DNA of 64,000 nt from Paragonimus westermani (taxonomy: Eukaryota > Platyhelminthes > Trematoda > Plagiorchiida > Troglotrematidae), in contig QNGE01003238.1 of assembly GCA_008508345.1 (NCBI GenBank), positions 25,613 to 89,612 on the forward strand, in the 5' to 3' direction. The translations under genes were made by a program, and so were the position numbers. This document shows positions 47,714 to 60,579 of the stretch, piece by piece. Each line of letters opens with the position of its first letter. Positions within the stretch are counted from its first letter, which is position 1. Below the pieces are notes generated by a model. It did not search any database. It was not told the origin of the DNA and saw nothing but the letters and a program-made list of their open reading frames with translations.

Positions 47714-50700
47714 TGTTAAGAGGTTGCAGTTGTGAGTGTGTATTATTCATTACGTGGTTGTTATTGTTATTCGAGTGTTTTGATTGTGTCATTCACATCA
47801 GTTTATTTCCTTCTATTGCCTTAAGCTCACTCTCAGTCTACCTATTAGCTTCCGTCTATTTCTGTGTGCTTTACTGTAAGATCGACATTGTCTGCATCGT
47901 TGGTTTCTTACTGGACCAGTTTAAAATTTGAATTTTGTTCGTTTGTTTTTAACTCATTACCACCCCTTCGAACGTGTCTGGTTCTGCATGCTATTTCTAT
48001 TGCAACTGACGTCTCATCCTTATGTTACTCTTGTTTAAACCGATATATGCTAACTGATCATAGTGCATGTATCACAACCGAAGAGATCAGTCGAAATGTC
48101 TACGCAGAGTATATCCTACGTAATTTTATTTGCGTGTTCTTAATTTATCCGAGAACAGAACTGTTTTGGAAAATGTATTGTTTACTGACTAACGGGCGTT
48201 CACTGTTTCCCATTTTCAAATGCACGTCTGACAGATTGAGAAGCACAGCAACACACCCATCACAATTGTGCTTGTTGAACGTGAGCCAAGCTGCTCGGTG
48301 ATGGGTGGGGTCGTCCTGAATATATTCTTCCTGCTCGTTGGTTGAGTAATGTCAACCTTACGTTAACTCCTCAATAGCACTGAATTTATCTTTTACCTTT
48401 TTGAAAAACAACTAAAAATTTCCATTCATTGCAACACGGAAACTTTAAGCCGAAGTTTCTTAGCGAATACCCGGTCGACATGGATTTTCTTATAAACCTA
48501 TGCACAAAAATTATGGTTTTTTAAGCCGCTTTCAATGTCCCTAGTAATTTAACATTTGTGTAAGAAGTAGAAAGCTCGGGAAGATAAAATTAAGATTAGT
48601 TATTAAACATGGAGACGGAGGAAGGATAGTAACTCAAGTGCTTCGCCTTGTGTGACATGTTGGCTCACTTTTGATACTCTGATCAATTATAATGAAAAGA
48701 GATCATGTTGTCTTCAGTCCCATGAGTAAAACCTACAAACTTTATATAAAAATTCGGAGTTCAGACTTCTTTCAGTAGGGTATCAGTGTATCACACATGT
48801 GTGTTTCCAGTCTCTAGTGACCAAATGCTGACAATAATTGGTGACCACCGAAAAATTGTAAACATCTTCATTGCTGAACACTCGGACCTCTTACAAAAAG
48901 AACAAAATGAACATTGTAAACTCCGTCTTCAGTGGACCATCGCAAGGCTTTCCGGAGCAAGAAATGACCAGTTCTACTCGACACAACACTTGATTTACCA
49001 TTCTCACTTAGGTTGCGTGGGCAACCCATATAGGTAAATCTGCCCACAACTTCATTCAGCATGACTAAAACATGTCTGTGTTGTTCATAACCTATTCAGT
49101 AGATTAGAATCATTTCACACTTTGATACAAAGTACATAACGGTTTTTCCATTTTGACTGTTTAATATAGTCCGCACGCCTTCTTTTGAGTAACTGATTAA
49201 AGTAGGATACATTAGGGGGTTGACTTACCCAAATATTCTTGCACCGTCTGAGAGGTGGTTCCATCCGTAAAGTCACTGAAAGAGACTAGAGAGATCGGAA
49301 AGAAACTTTTAGCCAGGCCTAATCAAATATGAGTGCGCCCAACAGATTTGTTAATCTCTGTTACTAAGGCAAAAACATAGCACACTTATCTGCAGTTAGC
49401 GTCGAAATTCCGGTTACTTAAAAGGAAGCAGAGATGAATTCGTCGTTCTGATAGATCACGTTTGAGGTGGCTGTCAAATAGGAAATTTCACAAAACCCTC
49501 TCATAAAGAAGAGACTGGGAATAACGAAGAAATCCACTGAAGCCGCTCTTGACACCGGAGCGCTGCCTATGCTCCAGACATAGTCGGTTCATATTAAGCC
49601 ATCCGACATAACCGAGTTTCCATATAACTGATCGCATTATAAGCGGCCTTGATTGTACCACTTAAAAATCATGAAAAAGGCACATTTCGGAGGTTGTACC
49701 ATTTGATTGCTTGTAGTTGGTCAAAACCCTAAACTCTCTGTGTACGACCCTATGACCTATCAGCAAGGACGAAGCGAATTATCGGCTGTTTGCGCGCACT
49801 CGACGGGTCAGCCTCGTTTGCTTCCCCGAATATCTCCTACGAACAAGATTATTTGTTATGCAGTTGATCGTTCCGGTCTTAAAAAACCAACAGTCATATT
49901 GCGAATTCAAATGGGTGGCCTCGCCTGCTAGTCAGCGCTCAACGATCCATTAAAAAAAACAAATTGACTAAAACGCTGAAGCGCCGTTAGGCGCCTGTAT
50001 GACCCCCTGAATGTTCGTGAAGTCACGACTGAAAGTTCCATCTGCCAGAATTGTCGGTTCATCATAGTATCTGTCGATAAGTATAATATGCTGGTTGCTA
50101 GACCCTAGTGAGGCGAATGACCCGAGGTATGTTTGTAGGGAGATGTTTATACAGAGTGCATCATTCATTGGCTAAGATACAAGTAATCGCTGGGTTATCC
50201 TGGAAGGAACCGTTACCGATAATTGTTCACTTATCTCTAGTTACGAAACCAGCCATTTCTGATAGTGATATTCCACAATCCGGCTGCTGGCAGAGTTGCA
50301 GAACAGTTGAATCATTCGTCAAAAGTAACGATGCAACCCAAGCAAATAGGAAACGGAAGTCAAGGAAATGGACAACATGGAGCGTTGTTTGCTTACCGAA
50401 CCAATCAGTATCGAATGTCCAGTAGTAATTCGGATGGGCTGATACAGGAACGGTGCCACATACTAATCTGAACACAAACGAAGAATTAGCAATTAACAGG
50501 CGTTAAGACATGCAAAGGACATAAGTGGTGGAATCGATATCGGAAATCTTACACTGAGCATGTGTCACTTTTGCTGAATGTTGTGTGTCTTCAGAGTACC
50601 CCCCCCCATAGCACTCAGATCTTTTAGTAGTTAAGCGAGCAACTGGGTATGGGAACTGTCAGCTAACGAACAGAGGGTACAATAACACAAGACACTTATT

Positions 50701-51354
50701 TCACCAATAGCAACGTGCAAATTTCGTTACAAGTTCAAACGAGCAATGTGCACAAACAAAAGTACAATATGCAGTTATTTTCTAAACGAAGAACAGGGCG
50801 CTGGCGTAAATAGTGTGGTCACATGAGAGAGAAGCCAAAATTTCACGTTGTTTGTCTGAATTGTTGTCATGTGAGCTATTTTTGCCTGACAGAAAAGAGT
50901 ATGGGGCTGGAGCACTCTGTGTTATGCTCTTGTCGCACGAAAACTAGTCGACTGTGCTTCATTCACTAGCTTTCACTGGCTTTCGCTACTAGTCCATCTG
51001 GTCAAGCAATCGGGTTGGTTTACGGGGCCGATACCATTGCTTCTGAATCTTTCATCATCGGTTTTCAAGTGCCATCGAAACGACTGTCAAAGTAGCATCG
51101 AACTGAGACAACTTTAAGTTCGAAGGCCAGTCTTTCAAACGAACGTGGTTTGAATCAGCACGAAAGGGCCTCCATCTTGTTTCAGCACATTCGACTCCTC
51201 GTGACAATCATGCCACAGCCATTAGTAGGAATGCACCAATCAGACTGACCTGCCGGTAAGCTTTTCGAAATGGCGCGTGTCTTAGAGACACTGTATTGTA
51301 GTTTGATACGGTGATTTCTTCATTAGCCCTCCTCAGATTAGGCAATAAGCGGTG

Positions 51355-51358
<4 letters not shown>
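47714..51358. other. No gene seen
   Basis: The first few hundred bases may be 3' sequence of the outer PLE. A 145-codon frame at 47864-48301 (+) has no domain I recognise. No other coding or repeat signal is supportable. Confidence 0.4.

Positions 51359-51397
<39 letters not shown>
51359..51397. repeat. (AT)n microsatellite
   Basis: A 39-base uninterrupted AT dinucleotide run, likely polymorphic in length. Confidence 0.98.
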
Positions 51398-51402
<5 letters not shown>

Positions 51403-52722
51403 ACAAGGTTGTGTTTGTTAGCAAGGGCTGATGTCACTGCCGAGTGGATTAATCCCAAGTCAAAGTGCTGAACCAGCCAGTTGTTAAGCGGAAGTGACTA
51501 AGTAAAAATTCACTCACACCAGGAGTCGGACCAAAAACTTGAAAATCGGAGGGTTGACCCACAGATGACCCCGATTTATTGTCTTCAGCTGCCCGACTTG
51601 CTTAATGCTGGAAGGGGACCTTGAAAAATTAAGGAATGACGCTAAGGTACACATTGTAAAAAAATTACGGTTGATTGGACCAACAGCACTTCCGGTTTGT
51701 TATGTGATTTTGAGCTGCATTGGGCTGTAAGAATCGGCCCCCTAATAACCAGTCCCGTCGAGTCAGGCAGTTTGATTTCGACAGCCTTCCACTGTGTTTA
51801 TATCAAGCACCACAGCTTTGTTGTCACCTTCTGCTATTATACGTGGTTGGCGTCGGTACTGAAAGCTCCCTGCGGATTGCACGATCTAGACTGTGCAGTC
51901 TTCTTGGCAGATCCTTGTGCACAGCAAAACGCACATTGTGTGTAGGCCACCACGGCAGTTGCCACGACCAAGTGGTGAGTGGTCAATCCGGCCACCTAGG
52001 TGAATTCCGGATGATAGTCCATAGGATGTGACATCGTGGCTGGATAGGTCATGTGAAAGATGTGATCCTGAAATGGTAGCTAATGGTCGGAGAGTGCACA
52101 GTAACCCAGTTCTTAAAGACCATGACTGCCCAGCGTAGAATGATGTATGTTCATCTCTTCTTCACGCGCTTCTTTGTCCTTCTCTACCACGCTATTAAGA
52201 CACACCGGCACTTTACTCTCCATTGTAACGGTATCGAACAAGTCATCTTTGGTCACATTCAACAGAAAGGAACAGTGATTGCAAACTGGTCTGAACACTC
52301 GTTAGCTGTGTGAAACGGGGATGGCAGCAGTTAGACTTGGAATACTAGATCCATCAAGGTGAGCTGGGTTGTGGATGCAACCGATTGGTGTACACTTCGG
52401 ACATTGGAGCCACTGCTGAACTAATTGACGAACTGTGGTCCGTATTTTCGATTGCTATATGGGGGTTCCAAAACAGAACTGCCGGGTGATTCTGAATCGG
52501 ATGCTGTCTCATTAGATTGATCTGTTGGTGTGGCTTCAAGGACGCCTATATGATTCCAACTAGTGTTGTTAAAAAATTGCAGCCGACGATTATTAAGAGC
52601 TTCACTTCTCCGGTTAGAATGTGAGCCCGTATAGCGTCGAAGTTACCCAGTGAGCAAACTGTGCCCGGGTCAAACTGAATGAATTTCTTGGTGATAGCTG
52701 TCATAATACACCTATGATTACC
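51398..52722. other. No gene seen; possible LINE debris
   Basis: The stretch near 52030-52075 (+) reads HRGWIGHVKDVIL, which vaguely recalls the 'RRWLGHVLRM' block near the C-terminus of RTE-type LINE proteins. The rest is unrecognised. Confidence 0.25.
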
Positions 52723-52980
52723 AAGAATTACCCTGAGACTCGATTTCCAACAGTGGTTTTCATCCCGACCAACTCCGTAGCACTGGGTGCGGCTGAAAGC
52801 TTCTCCGAGAGGCCGGTCGGTTTATCCACTAGAGGGATGAGATCATCATCATAGATGAAACCGTTTAGCAAACTGCCATCGAACTAGCAGTCCAGCTTCG
52901 GCTTAGACAGAACTAACGTTTCGTTCGCTGTGATGACGAATAACAGGGGTAGAAACGGGCCATTCAGGTAAACACCGCGA
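52723..52980 (-). pseudogene. Non-LTR reverse transcriptase relic
   Basis: One minus-strand frame reads RGVYLNGPFLPLLFVITANE, an internal stop, then GFIYDDDLIPLVDKPTGLSEKLSAA. This fits the RT blocks 'RGVRQGxPLSPLLF' and 'AFADDLxLLAxTxxGLQxxL', with YDDD in place of ADD. The catalytic loop position and spacing between the two blocks are right for a non-LTR RT of the R2/RTE/CR1 kind; the clade cannot be told. Flanking sequence is too worn to extend with confidence. Confidence 0.45.
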
Positions 52981-55900
52981 TGAGATCGAAAGACGGAGTC
53001 TCCGACTGTGGTTGACCCGTTTTGATAGGAATCAGCAGCAGTGTGCTATAGACGGAGGAGCACCGAATCCTTGGTCCGAGCTGATGATCGATCTTGTGAA
53101 CTGAAATCAGACTCTCAGAACATGTCAAACATAAAGTGGGAAATGGTGAAGAGTGGTTCTGAAGCAGTGCGTGAAGTAGTGAGGTCACATCTGAGCAGTC
53201 ATCACGGTGTAAAATTGTCAAATGATGAGCGGAGAAGTTCCAGTAATTGTCCCCGTGGTCGACCACTATCTTGTGAAAACAACGTATCAGCTCTGTTCAC
53301 ATTGTGCAGAAACGTGATGCGTGATCATCACAGGTGGATCGGCAACCTAATATCAATGTCAAGTTATCTACTTCCATTCAGTTCAAAACAGCAGTAATTT
53401 ATCTAAAACTGGAAGGAAGCTTTCTGAAGATGATTGAAGAACGTCTTCCCAGCTGTCGGATTGAGCAGAGACCAGTCTGCTTGCTCATCCATGTGTTACT
53501 GAGCCTATAATACCTAGGACCAAAACTTACTGCAATAGCTCGAAAGGTCGCCATTCGTCTTGTAGGCTTTAGTCTATCCTGCGGAAGAACTAGTGAAGGT
53601 GCACTTTACCCCGTTGTTCCTCCGTATTTGCTTCCTGATGGTATAGGCTGTTGTTTCCACAACAGCACGCCACCAAATGACCATTCGTTACATGTGCGCA
53701 AACGACCGAGAAGCATGAATGCTTAACAGTGACTGCTTTTTCCATGGCCGATATATCTAAATGAAAATCGCGGGCAGTGTATCACTGCAGACGGAAGCCT
53801 CGCTGTCTACCTCAAACTGAGTCGTCGTATTTTGGACAAGACAGATTAACTTGTCAGAGTGTCTTGCCATTTTGAGCTTCATATTTAACACCGTCTTCGG
53901 CTATGAACCGACAAGTATGCTAGTGGTACTAGCAGAATTTACAGGCAACTTAAAAGCACATAGGTCCCTCCGGATACTCTCGATCCAGCAGCCGGAGACA
54001 TTAGGCGGAAGCCAGTAGTACAGTGCGATCTCAAACGAACCGCAAAGGTGACAGTTCGCCTGCAAGTCTTAGGGGAGATGTTGGATTCTGGTCAGACCAG
54101 TCAGATCCCACAGTTTTCGTGTATTTGCTTTCGTCACTGTTAAGTTCGACATGAAATGCATGTCTTCCTTGTTGACTGAGACCATTTATGATTAGAAACA
54201 TGCATTCACAAAGAGCGTAGTCGAATGTGGTGCAAAGTTGTGCACCTAATTCCTGATCTACTCCGTCCTTGCATTGACGCACAGAAAAATGCACCAGTGG
54301 ACCAACGAATGCCTCGCAAATCTGGCTACATTATATATGAATGTTCTCCATCCATAACTCCTGTCTGCTGACAAATGCCGGCGAGGAGGCTTCGGAAATA
54401 TTTTTGCATCTCCGTGATCGATTTTTATGAGTATTTTGAAACCGGATAAAGTGATTGGCTCCCTCTGGGTTGTTGGATTAAGCCAGTAGAAATTCACCTT
54501 AAAATTGCCCAGTCAACACTGCGAAGACGTGATTCAATATGCTTCACCATACTAATGTGATGGAAACTTTTAGAAGCCCTGTTGAAGCCAAGGGACTACT
54601 TCATATACTGCGATGAGCATCTGAGTCGAACAACCATTTAATTTATTTTTAGTGGAATATCTGAACGTAGCTGTCGAGAATAGTTGATTCCTAAAGCTGG
54701 TAGGTTAAAGACAACTAGAGAAATTGATGGGACCACCGGTCACGGTGTCAGACCAATGGGAGATAGGTTAAGGGCGAAGATCAGTAACACCAGCCACACG
54801 TACAGAATCATGCGTGAGTGTACACCACTTGCAAGTGAGAGGCTCAGTACATTGTTAACTGGCAGTCCAGTTCGCCATAGCGGGTTGATGACCGACTGCA
54901 TTTGCGCGTGAACTAGATCATGATGAAATTTCGCTATCGAACAACCTTTTGCCATAAAAAGCGGGAATCTCACCAGCAATGACTGAATGGCAGTTGAAAC
55001 CTAACGTGTTCTGGAGCGGGTATGCTCACCTACGTTATCAGATCATCTCGGTATCAGGTAAGAAGTCATTTAGGCAAGGCACAGGTTACCAGAGAATAGA
55101 TTTTGCAGGCGATATTCTTCTGAGTATGTTAACCGTTTCAGCGGCCATTAAATTATTCGGTGGTTCACTCGGTTATCTAATTTCAGAAGAAGTTCACAGT
55201 GCAATGAATATTATCTGGACCCAAGTCATTCAAATAAAGCATGTTATGCCGATTTTGTAAAAGTTATGACAATTACTCACACCTACATACATAACGTTTG
55301 CTAATTCAACAAGGGTAACTGTTTTACTGTACTCGACTTTCCCTAACGAAAACAAAATCCGCGAATTCATTGTTTTCAGCTCCCTTCGCTACAAAAATAC
55401 ACTTTTTGATGATCAGCTAACTCTGAGCAGTCAGAATGATTACAATTTGTTCTTTGTTTACAACAGAGCGAAGTTTAACCGAAAACAATCGCTTTGTCTA
55501 CTCGCAGTTGGACTCAACGCTGTGGCCGTACACTAACCATTGCACAATTTACGCACCTTCTGAAAGTCAGTCTTTGCAGAATTCCCTTTGATCGTGTGCT
55601 AAGATGCTTAACGAGACGGTGGTTGCTCACACGTGCAACTTTGGCCGAAATGGTATTGGTGCGCGCTATCTTCAGCTGTATGCTCCCGATGCCTGCACAG
55701 ATGTTCTACACACAAAGGCTAGTCTGTGTCAACATTCGGTGTCCGCAATGTCGTTCAACTACGGTGGGTGACACACTGCACAAAATTGCCGATCGGCGTC
55801 ATTCGACTTCTTGGGTGTGATAAGCTTACAGGAATTGTCTGACAGACTTGTTTTCAGTAAAGCAATGCGACCCGATACTAGTCATGAAAATACCTAGACG

Positions 55901-56884
55901 CCCTCATCTGGGAATGTCATCAGCATATTTTAACACGAGATGATTCGCCTAATGAACCAGTCAAAGTAAAGCTGGAGTATAAAGACATCACAGTTTGATG
56001 ACATCTGGTTAGCTGAACTCTTTCAATGCTCGCTACCACAGCAAGTGATAGCATTAGCCACTCGCCGATCAACTAGAACACGTATAATATCGGTAAGCAG
56101 ACGGAACGAACTGGCAGAGTAAATCGAGAGGTCACAAATTTGTGGTTTGAGTTATTACCTTCTGTAACCATAACGCCCAGTGTCGTTGACTAACCAACAG
56201 AAGTTCACTGATCTTCAAAAGATTGGGATTAGGAGTGCGCAACAGCTGATTGAATAAGTTTATCACGACGGTTTCTTGAGGTGCTACCAGACGCATTTCA
56301 TCGGTGTATGTTGCTATTTAAACCCGTTTGATATCGCTTCTCATAGAAACATCGGCCTGTGCCTTGATGTCACCCATTCCACATGACTGGATTAATATTC
56401 TGGTCTGGATTGCCTTCGCTACGCATAGTTGCTTCTTAGCTGCAAGAGCTTTCCTTCTGATAAATCAGACGGGCCTGCCATGGAGTTCTCCCTCATTGTT
56501 TGTAATGAGATTTCATGTACTTTTCACTCGCTACTCAGACAGCATAAATGACGTCAGCATTCTCTTGCTGAAAACCATAGAATGTGAGGGGAAATGGAGT
56601 TCTCATCCGATTGAGCTTGGTAGTTCCGGACACGCCTCTGTTTACTGTAGTCAGTTTGTCATTCACCTCAGTCTCCGCTTCGGTATTTGCTTCCCATGGA
56701 AAACAGTTCTCACTTGCCCTGAGTGACTTTTTCCTTCGTGTCCCAGGAAGCCGTGTAGAAGGAAAGGAAAGGCTCTCAGCACAAAAAGTATTAGTTGGTG
56801 AAATGCCATTCAAAGTCTACTGTACACAAGTTAAATCTTCCAATTTTAGTGTAAACAAACACACTACAGTCTTTGGTTGAAATG
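52981..56884. other. No gene seen; possible old retroelement debris
   Basis: Several 80-130 codon frames (for example 53041-53397 +, 54031-54294 -, 56328-56726 +) have no motif I can name. Some may be worn pieces of the RT relic's element. Confidence 0.35.
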
Positions 56885-56978
56885 TGCGGATTTCGATTGT
56901 TTCAAATTGAACACCACCCACACTTGATCGCGGCCCTCATATTCAGACAATCCTTTCCGCTAGCCCAATTCGAAAGAA

Positions 56979-57023
56979 GCACTAGACTCGAGTTTTTCTG
57001 TCAACAGAACTCATCAGTAGTGC
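56979..57023 (-). ncRNA. Degenerate hammerhead ribozyme (minus)
   Basis: Minus strand: GCACTA (57018-57023), CTGATGA (57011-57017), 14 nt with TCTGT/ACAGA, AAAA (56993-56996), CTCGAG (56987-56992), TC and TAGTGC (56979-56984). Helix I and helix III match the intact copy exactly. The core GAAA has lost its G, which should abolish or strongly reduce cleavage. Confidence 0.7.
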
Positions 57024-57047
57024 ATATCCTGGTCCGGGTGGGAATTT

Positions 57048-57092
57048 TCGCTACTGATGAGCTCTGCTGATAGCGAAACCCGAGCCTAGTGC
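57048..57092 (+). ncRNA. Degenerate hammerhead ribozyme (plus)
   Basis: CTGATGA (57054-57060), 14 nt with GCT/AGC, GAAA (57075-57078), CCCGAG (57079-57084), CC and TAGTGC (57087-57092). The core boxes are intact, but the U before the cleavage base is now C and helix II is shortened, so it is probably inactive. The opposite arm has the opposite defect: good UC, bad GAAA. Confidence 0.7.
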
Positions 57093-57195
57093 TTCTTTCA
57101 GATTGGGCTAACCGAAAGGATTGTCTGAAGGTATGGGCCGTGATCAGTTGCGGGTTGTGGTTAATTTGAAACGTTACACTTTGTCGCGAGGTCCC

Positions 57196-58697
57196 GCAAT
57201 TCACAACAAAGCTAAGGGATCTAATTGTGCTCCAGGTAACCTGTTGTTGGTGCCAAGGTGCTGAATCGTAATTTCAGTAGGATAACAATTAGTTCCTCAT
57301 CAGTTGCCACTTAGTTCTCACTTACCTATGATCCACATCCCGCAGTGTTAATGTAGCTGTTTTCGGGAACCTACTGATTTGAAGTGCACCAGGACCAGCA
57401 GACCTGACGTGTTAGCGTCAATCATTCCCGTGGAGCGTGAAAAGTCTTCATGAAAATCTCAAGCTGGGTTGTTTATCGTGTGTTCGACACACTTATACAG
57501 CGCTGAATACTGAAGGACTCTACAGGTCGTATCTAATTGTGAACCCGGGACAGCCAAATTTGGCCCAACTTCATACACGTCTGTGGCACCGGAGGTTTCT
57601 AATAAACTAATTCTTGCTCTGATGTTAGCTCGAATGAAATTAACAGACTTTAAACAACTCGTCTATCGTCATCTAAGCTGTCGTTTGTCTAGTCCACTTC
57701 ATTCTCATCGCTTGATGGAAAATAGGTAGCTATTCGCATACCTATATTAGACTACATAGGTGCAGTTGGAAGCATAAACAAAGAGGTGGCACTTCAAAAT
57801 CTCAATGTATCTGACATTCACTCCTCAGTCGTTGATATTTTACGCAATTATTTTACAAACTGTAACCAATTTACTCAACCTAATAGAAAAGTCTCATCAC
57901 TACTCGCCAACCAGCTGAACTTTTTTGGCCGTTTCTATCCTCACCTTATACGGTGGGTATGCCAGATTATTCTCAGACTTATGTAAACAGATAAACAGAT
58001 GACTTAGTGATAGCCATGAGATATTCTGCTGGAGTTTAATCGCCACCCTCCAGACACACGCTTTCTGAACTTAATCAGAGCCTCCCAGTTTGTCTCTTAG
58101 CCTACCAAAAATTGTTGATAAGTTGTCTTCACCTGTGTGAGATAATCGATGTGAAGAACTGCTCGGTACATGTCCACCTTTTCATGTGCACCACCAACTT
58201 CTACCTAGGCTTCTTTCCGTTAAATATGTGAGTTGTTGTGTGCACAATAATATGACTTGGTTTGTTCAAGATAACCGTGTTTTCGTCAACGAAAGGACGC
58301 TCTTATTTGTAGGCAGATGAGCAAAATCTCTAACCATTCCTTATCATTTGGTCAGACAATTTAGTAATAATTGTGTTCTTCCCACTGGGTATGCTGTACA
58401 CCAGTTTTTCTACTGGTTTTCTGTCATATGATATTACGCACTTTGCCAACTCCTCAAAAAGTCGAACACTTTGCAGTGTTATTTCAGTAAATGATTTGCT
58501 GATTCCTTTGTTTTTCATCATTTTAAGATGTGCGAAACCCATCGGCCACAAGTCACCTGGTTTATGGTGACCTTCTTCAATATGTTTCTACGTCTCCCGC
58601 TGGATTCCGGTTAGGACACTAATTTATGCATTCCCGACCCCAATCATTTGCCGTTATTACTTGCTTAGCTCATTTTTCATACACGTAACGCGCAACC
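57196..58697. other. No gene seen
   Basis: A lysine-rich 73-codon frame at 58330-58551 (-) is unrecognised. Nothing else is supportable. Confidence 0.4.
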
Positions 58698-58977
58698 GAA
58701 ACCAGAGAGCGTGCACGAATTGAATTTGAGTTGTGTGACGAGGCGCGCTGCTGTGTTGTAGGTGCCGTTTTGGTTCGTGTAAGTCGGGTGCATGGCTTAC
58801 TGAGCCTTCGGCTCACGTTTGTTCGTATTGTTCCTCTTTTCAGAACTGCTGTTCGAACCCCTACTTCAGAAGAACGCTGTCCCCTGGTGAGTCCACGTTG
58901 CCCGAAGGTTGATCCGCTAAGTCACAGGCATTCAAAGTAGAGTCACCTGGCCTGTATGTTACAATACACACCTAGCA
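58698..58977 (+). repeat. Interspersed repeat B (relative of 40109-40385)
   Basis: Second copy of repeat A. It keeps a B-box-like GTTCGAACCC (about 58853-58862) and, 23 nt later, CTGGTGA followed by GAAG. This could be a strongly eroded head-plus-hammerhead layout, but the match is weak. Confidence 0.7.
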
Positions 58978-60579
58978 TTCCTACTCTCGTATTGGACACG
59001 AAACTGAGTTCCTACTTCTTTCCGAAGGAAATTCCATGTGACCATTCACTAAATTTCACATGAGGTCTGTGATACGACGGATCAATGAGAGGGTTTTTCT
59101 TTCATTTGGGTGAGGCCAGAAAACGGAAAAATTCGTCTCTCCGGACGCATGAGGCGTTGCAGTGACTTGATTTGACAAGATGGTCCGATTTTCCGAACTC
59201 TCCTGTCTGTCAGCTTACCCACATGTGCCATTGAATTTGGTTTAATAAAACTCGTTACTTACAAGTAATAAAATAGGTACAGAGAAATTAGAAATATTTA
59301 AAGCCAATGAAATTGTAGCTTCTCGTACAAACTCACCGTTGTAAACCATGGGGTAGACCGCAAAATAAAATGTCTATCAGGCAATAGATGCATAAAATTC
59401 TCAAGCTGCATTACTTACCCTTGTTGATTAGTGTTTTTCCACTGTTCTATATAAAGCTTCTAGCTGTTTGCTCCAACGGTTGATGTCCGTTGTGTAACCA
59501 TGGTTGTGAGTGGTGTTCCACAGAGTTTCGTCTGTAACGTTACTCCGGCAACTATTGATCCAGGTTTCAATACACGTAGTGATCATCACAGTGAACAGAA
59601 GGACGCCTTTTTGGATCTGGTCTGACATATTAGAGGACGGTTCATCTGTATTCACCACCCGCTTATCACAAGGATTACCCAAATTGTATTTTCTTGGCTA
59701 GATTCTCGTTGTACACTCAATGTATTGGTGTCGCATTGCTTAAGCTGCGTAGCACCTCGATTGCAGATTAAAAGGTTGGTTTGTTCCAGATGTCTGGAAT
59801 TCTTGTCATGTCGTTGGTGGATGTAACATAATATAGGCGTGAACTAGGCCGTGGTTAATGACCCAGGTTTGTCTGGAAGGTTTTTGGATGACCCGCAGAC
59901 GTTTGGATTCTATTTTAAAGGATTTAATTTTTCCACCTTATGTGGATTTTATCTAGTTCCATTGTTTTGGCTGATACCCAGAATAATGCACAGATGTCGT
60001 AGTTTTACAAGGAACTGACTTAAACTCCTTCAAACACTCGATGTTCAACAGGAGTTCATAACAATCTTACGAATATAAAAGCTATACCCCCATGGACCTG
60101 GGTAACGACGGAATAATATTCACTAATAGTCCACTGACAGCTCGCCAAATTGTTGCATTCTAACTCGATAAATTTCATGAAGATGATGGTATGAACAGTG
60201 TAACACGGGGTATTATTATGGTTGCTTATCATTTGGTAATATCGGGCTCCTATTGTAAATCCTGTTGAAGAAATTAGAAAATACAAGTGACAAGATGACT
60301 CGATCACCTTTTATATTTCGTTCATCTCGGCAATGTGCAAAGATTCCGGTGTCATATACAAGGTGATTCCAACAAAATCGGCTAAAGCATGAAATGTGAT
60401 AAGCTCACAGAATAGATCCAAATTTGCTGGTGGTCGTTCAAAGTCAATACTGAATAATTCGACGAACTCTGACGTATTTTAACATCTCGACATGGTTCCC
60501 AATCTTGTGCCTTGTGTTGATCATGGAGGTTATTCTGACTGGAGGTTTAATCCTGCTAGGTACAGTCATATAAGACTGA
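58978..60579. other. No gene seen
   Basis: Short frames only; none shows a family motif. Confidence 0.4.

Larger units (their letters stand above)
56885..57195. repeat. Head-to-head inverted pair of hammerhead repeats
   Basis: The left arm (56885-57023, minus) and the right arm (57048-57195, plus) are copies of the same repeat, pointing away from each other with about 25 bases between their ribozyme starts. Both carry TAGTGCTTCTTTC, then ATTGGGCTA, GGAAAGGATTGTCTGAA/CGAAAGGATTGTCTGAA, GGGCCG.GATCA and AATTTGAAAC. The arms resemble each other more than they resemble the 36.7 kb copy. The opposed frames of 65-67 codons here are mirror images produced by the inversion. Confidence 0.8.

Noticed and set aside
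58330..58551. Lysine-rich 73-codon minus-strand frame
   Set aside because: Composition is plausible for an exon, but there is no family motif and no neighbouring exon or splice pair to support it.
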